From Flammeovirga sp. EKP202 (lineage in GTDB: Bacteria > Bacteroidota > Bacteroidia > Cytophagales > Flammeovirgaceae), in assembly GCF_014534745.1 (NCBI RefSeq), contig NZ_JACVVP010000005.1, positions 62,001 through 126,000 on the forward strand: a stretch of 64,000 nucleotides of DNA, read 5' to 3'. The notes beneath the pieces are model-generated. The model did no database searches, was not told the DNA's origin, and saw only the letters and a program-made list of their open reading frames with translations. Shown here piece after piece: positions 55,208 through 63,967 of this stretch. A program made the translations under genes and the position numbers. Numbering within the stretch: position 1 is the stretch's first letter; the number at the start of each line of letters is the position of its first letter.

Positions 55208-56704
55208 ATGGAAATTATGAGAAGAAATAGATTACTCTATCTGACTGTATTACTAATTACGTTAGGTAATGTTGCGATGGCTCAGAAAAAAGAGCAGAAA
55301 ACAAATTTTATACAAATTCTTACGGATGACCAAGGATGGGGAGACCTAGCGTCATTTGGACATCAGTTTATCAAGAGCCCGAACATAGATAAGTTAGGTG
55401 AAGAAGGTGTAAAACTGACGAATTGTTATGCTGCGGATGGTGTCTGTTCACCTTCAAGGTCCTCTATTCTAACAGGACGTACTCCTTATAGAAACGGGGT
55501 GTACCGTTGGGTGCCTGCAAGTCATTTTTGTTATCTGAGAAAATCTGAAATCACATTACCTCAATTGATGCGAAAAGAAGGGTTTTCAACAGCCCATTTT
55601 GGAAAGTGGCATTTGAATGGTTTTCAAGAAGAAAGAGTAGGAAAAACAGAAATTTACAAAAACTTCAAGTGGGGAGTCAAAGGACAGCCGAGCATGGAGG
55701 AATATGGGTACGACTATTGGTTTGCGACACCAAACGTCGCTCGTCCGAACCACAAAGATCCTGAGAACTTCTTTTTGAATGGTGAGTTATTAGGTAAAAT
55801 AGAAGGTTACTCAGCACAAATAGTAGCTAAACAGTTTGTAGATTGGTTCCTTCATAAAAGAGATAAAAGCAAGCCTTTTTTTATTACCATCTGGTTTCAT
55901 GAACCACACGGTCCTATCAATAGTAACCCCGAGTTTGTGAAGCTATATGACAAGTTGAAAGATCCTAGTATGCAACAGTTTTTAGCGAATGTAACGCAGA
56001 TTGATGATGCAGTGGGGACCATCGTAAACGCATTGAAGCAGGAAGGTGTTTTTGATGATACATTTATTTGGTATACAAGCGATAACGGACCTGAGGGCAT
56101 TCATGAGTATGGAACTTTTAATCAAGACGATCACGTTTATGGTAATTCAAGGTACAGAGGTGATACTGGTGGTTTGAAAGGACGTAAGCGTTGGACACAT
56201 GAAGGTGGAATTAGAGTTCCTGGTATTATTTCTTGGCCTAATGGTTTAGCAAAATACGGTTATCCTGAAGGGAAACTGTCCGCTGAACCAGTGATTGGAT
56301 CTGATATCTTCCCTACATTTCTAGAAGTAGCGGGAATCGACCTTCCAAAAGGTGTTATTTATGATGGTGTTTCGGCAATTCCTCTTTTAAAGGAAAAGAA
56401 AATCAAAAGAGAAAGACCACTTTACTGGAGAAATAATACACAAGAATACCGAGTGGCGATCAGAGTAGACAACTGGAAATTACTTTGCGATGCAAAAAGA
56501 ACAAAGTTTGTACTCTATGATTTAGAAAAAGATATCAGAGAGACAACCGACCTTTCAGCTTATTATCCTAAAGTGGTAGAACGCATGAAAAAACAATTAA
56601 TAGCACTTGATAATGAAGTATTAACGGAAGGTCCTGATTGGTGGAAAGGTGATAAATTCCTGAAAGGTCAGTTACCTGATGATAAAGAATTAAACACCAA
56701 ATAA
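55208..56704 (+). CDS. Secreted S1-family sulfatase
   Basis: The 498-residue protein has a signal peptide ending about VAMAQ (26). ATG 55208 or 55217 may be used. Motifs: TDDQGWGDLASFG, formylglycine motif CSPSR at Cys80 (CSPSRSSILTG), FGKWHLNG, WFHEPHGPI, TSDNGPEGIHE and GGLKGRKRWTHEGG. The GRKRW and EGGIRVPG parts fit the arylsulfatase core. It is 62 bp after the T9SS gene and likely in the same unit. This is the fifth Cys-type sulfatase of the window, so several positions or sugars on the substrate are sulfated. The subfamily was not determined. Confidence 0.94.
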   Translation: MEIMRRNRLLYLTVLLITLGNVAMAQKKEQKTNFIQILTDDQGWGDLASFGHQFIKSPNIDKLGEEGVKLTNCYAADGVCSPSRSSILTGRTPYRNGVYRWVPASHFCYLRKSEITLPQLMRKEGFSTAHFGKWHLNGFQEERVGKTEIYKNFKWGVKGQPSMEEYGYDYWFATPNVARPNHKDPENFFLNGELLGKIEGYSAQIVAKQFVDWFLHKRDKSKPFFITIWFHEPHGPINSNPEFVKLYDKLKDPSMQQFLANVTQIDDAVGTIVNALKQEGVFDDTFIWYTSDNGPEGIHEYGTFNQDDHVYGNSRYRGDTGGLKGRKRWTHEGGIRVPGIISWPNGLAKYGYPEGKLSAEPVIGSDIFPTFLEVAGIDLPKGVIYDGVSAIPLLKEKKIKRERPLYWRNNTQEYRVAIRVDNWKLLCDAKRTKFVLYDLEKDIRETTDLSAYYPKVVERMKKQLIALDNEVLTEGPDWWKGDKFLKGQLPDDKELNTK

Positions 56705-56716
56705 GTATTATTTTTT

Positions 56717-56774
56717 GATGTTGTTCATGTTGCGACGTAAGGGCGTTGATTTACAACGTCCATGCGACAACATC
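56717..56774. repeat. GGGCGTTG hairpin repeat, larger copy
   Basis: Outer arms GATGTTG/CAACATC (56717-56723 with 56768-56774) enclose GGGCGTTG (56741-56748) pairing with CAACGTCC (56754-56761). It relates to the small copy at 49323 and may also terminate the sulfatase transcript. Confidence 0.55.
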
Positions 56775-56811
56775 AATAACTATTTTTTGACCTAATACTT
56801 ATTTTAAAAAT

Positions 56812-56970
56812 AAGTACTAAGCCAAAAATAAATCATAGTTAATTCTAATTTATTTTTTGTGAGTACAACGCTAAAAAACGTATGAATAGTGGTTCTATTG
56901 AAAGTTTTTTGAAGGCAGTAATCGCAAAACAATAAATAGAATTAGTATTAAATAATTTTGTCTTGGTACT
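56812..56970 (+). promoter_or_regulatory. AAGTACT-type motif pair upstream of paralogue 2
   Basis: AAGTACTAAGCCAAAA (56812-56827) and TTTTGTCTTGGTACT (56956-56970) match the two arms found before the giant gene at 30166-30220, but here they lie 128 bp apart instead of 24. No two-box element was recognised in this gap. Confidence 0.4.
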
Positions 56971-57008
56971 AATTATGTGTGACGCATAGGTTATTTAAAA
57001 AAATCGAA

Positions 57009-59828
57009 ATGAAAAAACTCTTCACAATCGCATTATTATTTTCAATTTCATTGGTTTATGGTTTAGATAAACCCATGAAGATTGAGATGTCCAATTTCAC
57101 GATGACATTGGATGAAAGTGCCCGCCCAGTTTCATTAAAGGATGTCGCTGGCAAGGAATTATTGATTTCTAAAAAATCACTAGGTTTTTACCTTTTAGAG
57201 AAAAACCGTTCTCAACGATTTTTTGATGTAGTAAAAAAAGTAGGTGAAAATAAGTATCAGTTTTCAATGTCATCTTCAACTGAAATGATTGAAGTAGAAG
57301 TAGGCGGAAAAGCAGAATACTGTACCTTCCGTTTTACTAAATTGGAAAATTTCCCATTAAAAGGGGAGCGTCTATTTTTTGGGTTGTATTCTAAAAACCA
57401 AAATATCCAATCGTTAGCATTGGATTATATGACTTATTCGGATAGAAGAAAAAGAAATCAGATAGAAGTTGAAAGAAGATCACTTTGGGATATTTCTGAT
57501 GAAAATCCATTAGGAGGTTTTGCTATTTATTTGTCAAGAAATGAACAACAAGAAGATAACGCTTTATTTGACATCTGGGTGAATGAAGGCTTACCGCATC
57601 CAAAAGTAAAAGGGAAGTGGACCAAAGCAAAAGCGAAAGCATGGTTAGACGAGTGGATCGAAACATCATATGATGTATCCAATATTAATATCCTTCCAAA
57701 AACACCTGAGGAGTTAGATGAATTTTTACCTTATGCAAAAATGATGGATGCAAAAGGTATTTATGAACATCCAGTCGTTTGGAATGCACACACTTTTGAT
57801 GGCGTAAATGAGAAAATTTATCCTAAAGGACTGGAAGACTTAGTAGCTTACAAAGATCACTTAAAAGAAGAAGGTCTACGTTTAAACTCTCATAGAATGA
57901 GTGGAACAGTTCGTCATAACGATGAGTTGTTTGTACAGGGTAAAGAAGGTGTTCATCCAGATATTGAATTTTGGGGTAAAGTCACTTTGAAGAAAAATAT
58001 TGGTTTATCTAGCAACAAAATTATCGTTGTTCCTACAGAAGGAACAGAGTTCCCAACGATTTACAGAGGTGGAGGAAGATCCGTTTATGGTCCTCCAGTG
58101 TATATGAGAGCCTTTACTTTTGAAAATTTCAAAATTGGTGATGAATGGATCAAAGCCAAAAAAATGAAAGACTTGGGTGATGGAACTTGGGAATTAAGCC
58201 AAATTAGAAGAGGTGTGTATGGTTCAAAAGCCACAAAACATACTACTGAAGAAACAATGACGGGTTACTTATGTGGTAATGGTGCCGTATTCCAACCGGG
58301 GCCTAATACTGCTCTTTTTGAAGAATTAGCGGACCGTTGGGCCACCTTGAGTAATAAACTAGAGTTAGTTAATGCCAACTTTGATGGTGCGGAGTGGAAC
58401 TTCTCACATGGCGTTTGGGGTTTTGAAAAATTTGCAAGTTTAACGTATCAAAAATTGGATCACCCTACGTGGTCAATGACGAGTCATGGTATCCCACCGG
58501 AAGCTTGGTTGGAATATAGATTCAACAAAACGAAAAAAGCATTTGGTGGTAAATACCTGATTCAAGACGCCATCCGTTATTTTGCTGGAAATGAGTCGAG
58601 AATTACACCAAGTATTGAAGAGATTGAATATCAATTACTGGATCTTACACTTAAGAATAGCCGAATTTTTAGTATTGCAGATGGCACTAGAGGTATTGCA
58701 TTAGAAGAGTTGGAGAAGAATGGAAACATTGAACCTACACTTCACAAATTCAAGGAATACAAAAAAGTATCTTTTGCTCTCTCTCCTCAACAAAGAAAGT
58801 ATATCAACGTTCACCGTAAAATTGAAAATGCAAAATTACCACTTTCAGGTCATAAACCTATGGGTACTGCGAGTTGGAGGCTTGACGGAAATCAACTTAG
58901 AAAATGGTACAGTGTGGGTACTGAAACATATACCAATGAGTGGTTTATTGGTCAAGAGCATGGTTGTGTAACACCAAGGTTTTATGTACAAAATGGACAA
59001 GATCAATCGCTGATAGTACCAAAGGAAATAAAAAGTGATTTCGAAGCTTTCTCTCTTATTGGTAGAGTATTACCGAAATTTGATCCTGAATCAGAAGAAA
59101 ACATAGCACTTCTTCCATTAATGAAATTGGATAATAAGATCACTGTTGCGAGAACCAACACTAAAAAGGTAGAGCACTATGATTTGAAGGCTTTAAAAGA
59201 GTATTCTATTCCTAAAACAGATCTTGTGCACCATAGAGGAATTGGGCTTTATGTAACAGGAGATAACAGCGGAGCCACTTTAGTAGTGCGTGTTTCAGAT
59301 GGTCACCTTGCTAGAGATTATGCCATCCCCGTGAATTTTTCTGGAAGAAAATGGATCGAAATCCCAACAGGTGAGCAAGGTTGGAGAGTACGTAATTGGC
59401 ATTGGTGTCCTAAGACGAAAAAAGTGATTCACTATCATAATATTAAGAAAATTTCAGTCGGTTTAGGATACGTTCCTGCTGATACAAAAGCTTCTGTAAC
59501 CATTGAGGAATTACAAGCATTAAAGGAAATTAATGAAGGATTAGTAAACCCTCAATTCACGGTTGGAGGTCAATCTTTCAAGATTAAAAATACAATAGCA
59601 ACAGGCAATCATTTTGAATTGAAAACGGATGGTAATTTTGTTATCTATGATGAATACTGGAACAAATTATCGGAACAAAAAGTAAAGATGAAAAAACAGC
59701 CTACAACACTTAGCCAATTGAAAATCGAATCGAAAGACTCTAAAGCGATTTGGTTGGAAGTTGGTCTACAAGGTATTTCTGAATCTATGGAAATTCCTGA
59801 GGAAGCCTCGAAAACAGTATTGAAATAA
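57009..59828 (+). CDS. Large exported protein of unrecognised family, paralogue 2
   Basis: From ATG 57009 (MKKLFTIALLFSISLVYG) the protein is 939 residues with a signal peptide; the GTG at 56979 is a worse start. It aligns end to end with the 27161 protein: ENFPLKGERLFFGLY, RRKRNQIEVERRSLW, WIETSYDVSNINILP, SHRMSGTVRHND, VNANFDGAEWNFSHG, TSHGIPPEAWLEYRFN, GQEHGCVTPRFY, GIGLYVTGDNSGATL, PTGEQGWRVRNWHWCP. No C-terminal sorting domain is present, so it is probably periplasmic or exported by another route. A polysaccharide-active enzyme is inferred from the setting and the barrel-like pattern. A close terminator follows. Confidence 0.8.
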   Translation: MKKLFTIALLFSISLVYGLDKPMKIEMSNFTMTLDESARPVSLKDVAGKELLISKKSLGFYLLEKNRSQRFFDVVKKVGENKYQFSMSSSTEMIEVEVGGKAEYCTFRFTKLENFPLKGERLFFGLYSKNQNIQSLALDYMTYSDRRKRNQIEVERRSLWDISDENPLGGFAIYLSRNEQQEDNALFDIWVNEGLPHPKVKGKWTKAKAKAWLDEWIETSYDVSNINILPKTPEELDEFLPYAKMMDAKGIYEHPVVWNAHTFDGVNEKIYPKGLEDLVAYKDHLKEEGLRLNSHRMSGTVRHNDELFVQGKEGVHPDIEFWGKVTLKKNIGLSSNKIIVVPTEGTEFPTIYRGGGRSVYGPPVYMRAFTFENFKIGDEWIKAKKMKDLGDGTWELSQIRRGVYGSKATKHTTEETMTGYLCGNGAVFQPGPNTALFEELADRWATLSNKLELVNANFDGAEWNFSHGVWGFEKFASLTYQKLDHPTWSMTSHGIPPEAWLEYRFNKTKKAFGGKYLIQDAIRYFAGNESRITPSIEEIEYQLLDLTLKNSRIFSIADGTRGIALEELEKNGNIEPTLHKFKEYKKVSFALSPQQRKYINVHRKIENAKLPLSGHKPMGTASWRLDGNQLRKWYSVGTETYTNEWFIGQEHGCVTPRFYVQNGQDQSLIVPKEIKSDFEAFSLIGRVLPKFDPESEENIALLPLMKLDNKITVARTNTKKVEHYDLKALKEYSIPKTDLVHHRGIGLYVTGDNSGATLVVRVSDGHLARDYAIPVNFSGRKWIEIPTGEQGWRVRNWHWCPKTKKVIHYHNIKKISVGLGYVPADTKASVTIEELQALKEINEGLVNPQFTVGGQSFKIKNTIATGNHFELKTDGNFVIYDEYWNKLSEQKVKMKKQPTTLSQLKIESKDSKAIWLEVGLQGISESMEIPEEASKTVLK

Positions 59829-59842
59829 ATATTTTAATGAAG

Positions 59843-59893
59843 AATGATAGTGGTTTAGTTGAAGCTCTATTTCGTAAACCACTATCATTTTTA
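59843..59893. terminator. Strong terminator after paralogue 2
   Basis: AATGATAGTGGTTTA (59843-59857) pairs perfectly with TAAACCACTATCATT (59875-59889), followed by TTTT. It separates paralogues 2 and 3. Confidence 0.9.
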
Positions 59894-59935
59894 ATACATT
59901 GTAATCTAAGTTTCCTCATATTTATGTTTTTTAGA

Positions 59936-60003
59936 AATCAGGAGATTTCTGATGATCAGTAGGTCACGAATGTCGCTAACGCTAAACATTCGCGCCAGTG
60001 GAA
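59936..60003. repeat. Partial composite hairpin repeat
   Basis: GAAATCAGGAGATTTC and CGAATG-TCGCTAACGCTAAA-CATTCG (59967-59992) match the right half of the composite element at 5660-5718. The left half is absent. It runs directly into the 200-bp element, as it does at 5584-5956. Confidence 0.7.
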
Positions 60004-60020
60004 TTTCTACCTTATTATTT

Positions 60021-60290
60021 TGGTAGTGCTTCCCCGGCATTGAAGGGAAAAGCGTTAAGAATTTCATGGATTGAGCCGTTAAAAATGATTTTCTGTTTGA
60101 GCTTTAGCGAGTTTAAAATCATTTAGGCGAAAGGAAAGAAATTTAGCTTTTGACTTCAGAGCCTAGATTTTTTGCTTCGTTTTTCATCAATGGAAAAATG
60201 AAGAAGAAGGATCGTTGAAATGATACTATAAAAAGTTCGTAGAATTGTCAATAGAAAGTTATCGATAATTTAGTTTACAATGTATTAATC
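60021..60290 (+). repeat. Dispersed ~200-bp intergenic repeat, copy 4
   Basis: The copy shares GGTAGTGCTTCCCC, TTGAAGGGAAAAGCGTTA, the AAATGATTTT/AAAATCATTT arms, the TTTGCTTCGTTTTTC end and ATAATTTAGTTTACAATGT with the other copies. It sits between paralogues 2 and 3. The 66 bp between it and the next ATG contain no clear promoter. Confidence 0.85.
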
Positions 60291-60356
60291 CTCTAAAACC
60301 ATCTACTAGCTATTCCCGACAATCATATTTAGAATCAAAAAATTATCACACTTGAA

Positions 60357-63300
60357 ATGAAACATTATTACTTTACTTACCTTACCTTAATTCTACTATA
60401 CTCTAACTATTCACTTCTGGCACAATCCATCACAAAGGTTGAAACAAATGCGTTTACCCTAATTTTTGATGATGAAGCAAAGTTGGTTTCAATGGTAGAT
60501 CAAGAAAAAAATGAACTATTAAAAAATGTAAATTCTAACACATTTTACTTTCAAGAAGTAGACGGTAGTATCAAACGCTTTGATAAAATCGAAAAAATGC
60601 CTGCACCTGCCACTTATCGTTTTTCTAGAACTGGAACAACACAGAGTTTTGATATTCAGTTTGATGCGAACGAGGATTATATCACTATTCATTATCGCTC
60701 ATTCCAAAATTTCCCATTCAACGGGGAGCGACTTTATTTTGAATTGAATATCAAGGAGCTTGCTACTAAAACAATTCCATTGGATTATATGATAGACGAC
60801 GCTGGTAATAATGATTCAAGAACCAAAATAGAAAGAAGGACACTTTGGGAAACTGCAGAAGAAAACCCAATGGGATCATTTGCTATATATGCTTATAAAA
60901 ATGAGGAGCAATCAGATGAAATATTATTCAAAATATGGGCGAGTGAAGATGTGCCTCATCCAAATGTAGATGGAGAGTGGACCATTGAAAGAGCCAAACA
61001 ATGGATTGATGAATGGATAGAAACTTCTTATGATGTTTCTTATCTAAATATTGCACCTTTAAATTATGAAGAACACGCTTCATTTTTTCCATATGCTACA
61101 AAAATGGATGCAGACGCACTCTATATCAATCATTCAATATGGAAAAACGACAATGTTAGCGGTATAAATTTGAATTATTATCCGAATGGTAAAAGTGATT
61201 TCATTCAATTTGCGGATGAGGCTTATGAACAAGGTTTAGGTATTTATACACATAGAATGAGTGGAAGTATCAATAATGCTGACACAGATTATATTGATGT
61301 GGAAGGTGAAATCAATGAAGGTATAGACGCTTGGGGAACAATGAAATTATCTCACTCAATAGAGGAGAATACAACAACGATTATTGTAATACCAGATGAA
61401 GGAGTAGAAATGCCTATCCTTTTTCAAGGTGGAGGTCGACCAATCTATCCGTACCCTTATATTCCCAATGGTACTTCTTTTAATGAATTAAGAATTGGAA
61501 ATGAATGGATTAAAGTTGGTGCAATTGTAGACAATGATGATGGAACATGGGAATTACAAAATGTGCAAAGAGGACGTTTAAACTCTCAAGCTAGTGCACA
61601 TAGTGAAGGGGAGGCTTTAAAGGGTTTTTTAAAAGGAAACTCCGGCGTTTTTTCACCAGCACCCAATTCAGAATTATTAGAAGCTATAGCGAAAGAATGG
61701 GCGCTTTTGAACAATGAATTACAATTAGGTAACGTCAATTTTGATGGAGCAGAATGGCATATGTTTAGAGGTTTTTGGGCTTTCGAGAAATATGCAACCC
61801 TTTTTTATCAAAATTTAGATCATCCTACGTGGTCTATTACAAGTCATGGTAGACCTCCCGAATGTTGGTGGGAATACCGTTTCAATAAAGTAAAAAAAGC
61901 ATTGGGAGGTGAATTTAGTATAGTGGATCCTGTTCGTTATTTCTTAGGTGACAAATCTAGAATTACACCAAGTTTGGAAGAGCTAGAGTATCAGTACTAT
62001 TATAAAATGATCACCAATAGTAGGACTTTCTCATTGGCTCATGGCACAAAAGGTATAACACTTAAGGAATTGCAAGAAAGTGGTCATATTGATGATGTAT
62101 TAACGTCTTTAGCTGATTACAAAAATGCCTCTTACAATATCACCCAAGAACAGAGACAAATTTTTGATGCTACAAGAGCACCTCAAACAGAAAAACTTCC
62201 ATTATCCGGAAATAGAGTAGTAGGTGAAGCCTTCTGGGATTTGGATGATGGCATTTTCAAAAAATGGTACAGCACAGGCACAAATCATTATAACTATGAA
62301 TGGTACATAGGACAAGAACACGGAAGTATCACTCCACGAATATATTTAAAAACAGAAACCTCTCAACCTCTTTTTATACCCGATAGTTTATCCAATGGGT
62401 TTGACGGGGTGAGAATTTCGGGTCGAGTGCTACCAAGGTTTGAAGCAGGAAATACAAGTAATATTAACCTTATGCCATTTATGGGATTGGAGAATACCTT
62501 GCAGGTTGAATCAGAGAATACAAAAAATAGTATTGTTTTCGATGATTCAGAAAACATTTTAATCCCATATAATTTAACTGAAATTATAGACCTCACACAG
62601 CATAGAGGACTAGGAATGTATGTAACAGGAGATAGTAGTGGTTCGACTTTGATTGTCCGCATTTCTGACGGCGGATTAGCAAGGGATTATGGCGTTCCAA
62701 TCGATTTTAATGGGAAAAAGTGGGTGGAAATACCTACGGGTGAACAAGGTTGGAGATTACAAAACTGGAGTTGGAGTCCGAGAACAAAAAAAGTGATCAG
62801 GTACGACAACATTCAAAAGATTTCAATAGGTTTGGGATATATGCCTGCAAAAACCACCGCAAAGGTAACAGTCGAAGACCTTCAAGCACTCTCAGAAATT
62901 AATGAAGCGATGATCAACCCCACTTTTATTGTAGGTGATGATTCTGTAAAGTTGGAAGGAAGTATAAACACCGCCTCACATTTTCAACTCAATGAAGAAG
63001 GAACCTTTACAATCTATGATGAATTCTGGCACCTCTTAGGTACTCATCAATTGAAAGCTTTAAACCCATCAGAGCTTAATAACTTAAAAGTAGAAACCAC
63101 TACAGGGGAAAAGCTATGGCTGGAAATTGGAGTGCAAGCTACGATCAATTCTTTTGATTATGATGAATACATCCGCAGTATAAATGAGGAACCTAATTCA
63201 ATAGGTGATTCTTTTAAAACAAAACCGATAATTTTCCCTAACCCTACTCAAGAAAATTTCCAATTCAAACATCTACCTACAGATTGGTTTGGAGAAACAT

Positions 63301-63446
63301 TGGAATTGAAAAATTTAACGGGCACAACTGTCAAAACATATACAATGGATAGTACATCACAATCCTATCCTTTACAAAATGTTCCAAAAGGGGTTTATAT
63401 ATTAATAGTTAGAGGGCAATTTGTAGGAAGGTTGTTGAAGTTGTAA
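60357..63446 (+). CDS. Large exported protein of unrecognised family, paralogue 3, with T9SS tail
   Basis: The 1029-residue protein has a signal peptide (to about SLLAQ, 22) and the same layout as the two other paralogues: FPFNGERLYFELN, RTKIERRTLWETAEENP, WIETSYDVSYLNIAP, THRMSGSINNAD, VNFDGAEWHMFRG, TSHGRPPECWWEYRFN, GQEHGSITPRIY, GLGMYVTGDSSGSTL, PTGEQGWRLQNWSWSP. It differs by a C-terminal extension (~945-1029) that is a T9SS type A sorting domain (IIFPNPTQENFQF ... GVYILIVRGQFVGRL). So this copy is surface-anchored or released by type IX secretion while the others lack that signal. This suggests a surface enzyme plus periplasmic relatives acting in sequence. Confidence 0.82.
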   Translation: MKHYYFTYLTLILLYSNYSLLAQSITKVETNAFTLIFDDEAKLVSMVDQEKNELLKNVNSNTFYFQEVDGSIKRFDKIEKMPAPATYRFSRTGTTQSFDIQFDANEDYITIHYRSFQNFPFNGERLYFELNIKELATKTIPLDYMIDDAGNNDSRTKIERRTLWETAEENPMGSFAIYAYKNEEQSDEILFKIWASEDVPHPNVDGEWTIERAKQWIDEWIETSYDVSYLNIAPLNYEEHASFFPYATKMDADALYINHSIWKNDNVSGINLNYYPNGKSDFIQFADEAYEQGLGIYTHRMSGSINNADTDYIDVEGEINEGIDAWGTMKLSHSIEENTTTIIVIPDEGVEMPILFQGGGRPIYPYPYIPNGTSFNELRIGNEWIKVGAIVDNDDGTWELQNVQRGRLNSQASAHSEGEALKGFLKGNSGVFSPAPNSELLEAIAKEWALLNNELQLGNVNFDGAEWHMFRGFWAFEKYATLFYQNLDHPTWSITSHGRPPECWWEYRFNKVKKALGGEFSIVDPVRYFLGDKSRITPSLEELEYQYYYKMITNSRTFSLAHGTKGITLKELQESGHIDDVLTSLADYKNASYNITQEQRQIFDATRAPQTEKLPLSGNRVVGEAFWDLDDGIFKKWYSTGTNHYNYEWYIGQEHGSITPRIYLKTETSQPLFIPDSLSNGFDGVRISGRVLPRFEAGNTSNINLMPFMGLENTLQVESENTKNSIVFDDSENILIPYNLTEIIDLTQHRGLGMYVTGDSSGSTLIVRISDGGLARDYGVPIDFNGKKWVEIPTGEQGWRLQNWSWSPRTKKVIRYDNIQKISIGLGYMPAKTTAKVTVEDLQALSEINEAMINPTFIVGDDSVKLEGSINTASHFQLNEEGTFTIYDEFWHLLGTHQLKALNPSELNNLKVETTTGEKLWLEIGVQATINSFDYDEYIRSINEEPNSIGDSFKTKPIIFPNPTQENFQFKHLPTDWFGETLELKNLTGTTVKTYTMDSTSQSYPLQNVPKGVYILIVRGQFVGRLLKL

Positions 63447-63511
63447 ATACATTTTTCAAAATTTTACAGTTAGACCCATTTTTTTAAAGTTTGAAGCTAT
63501 TACTCAAAGTA

Positions 63512-63550
63512 AGCACCATGACATCAGTCATGGTGCTCGTCATTTTACCC
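63512..63550 (+). terminator. Terminator after paralogue 3
   Basis: AGCACCATGAC (63512-63522) pairs perfectly with GTCATGGTGCT (63527-63537) around a 4-base loop, followed by CGTCATTTTA. The T-run is weak, but the stem is strong. Confidence 0.75.
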
Positions 63551-63610
63551 TACAACTTTTATCATAGTATTTATTCAAACTCCTTCAAAGAGATTATCAT
63601 TGTCGTTAAA

Positions 63611-63752
63611 TCATCTAGATAAAACTTGTTTGTCAGTATCTAATGATATAAGAGTCATATCATCATGTAACTCTTTAAGTAAACCTAGTTTAATTTTTGA
63701 CCAAGAAATATTGAGAATCAAGAGTATATTTTCATGTTTGAAACTCAGTATT
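63611..63752 (-). pseudogene. Possible relic of a SpoIIE/PP2C phosphatase C-terminus
   Basis: A 46-codon open stretch on the - strand reads ISWSKIKLGLLKELHDDMTLISLD before a stop. The DDMTLISL ending resembles the final DDITxLxL motif of SpoIIE phosphatases (compare QRDDITILGIEF in the 19904 protein). No start or upstream domain is found, so it would be a degraded fragment. This is a weak call from one motif. Confidence 0.25.
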
Positions 63753-63888
63753 TAAATAGGTACAGAAATCCTTCTGCATCTTTTTCCTTCCTATTTATAG
63801 CTCATTTTCTTGATACATTTCATTTTCATGATGAATGCTTTAGGTGATTATTTACAGTAATATATTTAGGGAGGTGTAAGAAATAGAT

Positions 63889-63967
63889 GATCGAAAAGAG
63901 AAATATATGACTTAAATTGCTGTATATCAGTGTTTGTTTATTTCTTTATTTAAATGATTGAAAATAG
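63889..63967 (+). promoter_or_regulatory. Two-box promoter element, copy E (pointing out of the window)
   Basis: The distal box GATCGAAAAGAG ends at 63900. The proximal box TTTCTTTATTTAAATG with ATTGAAAATAG ends at 63967, 67 bp on. By analogy with copies C and D, a TAnnTTTG box should start near 64013, just outside the window, and serve another gene of the same locus. Confidence 0.65.
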
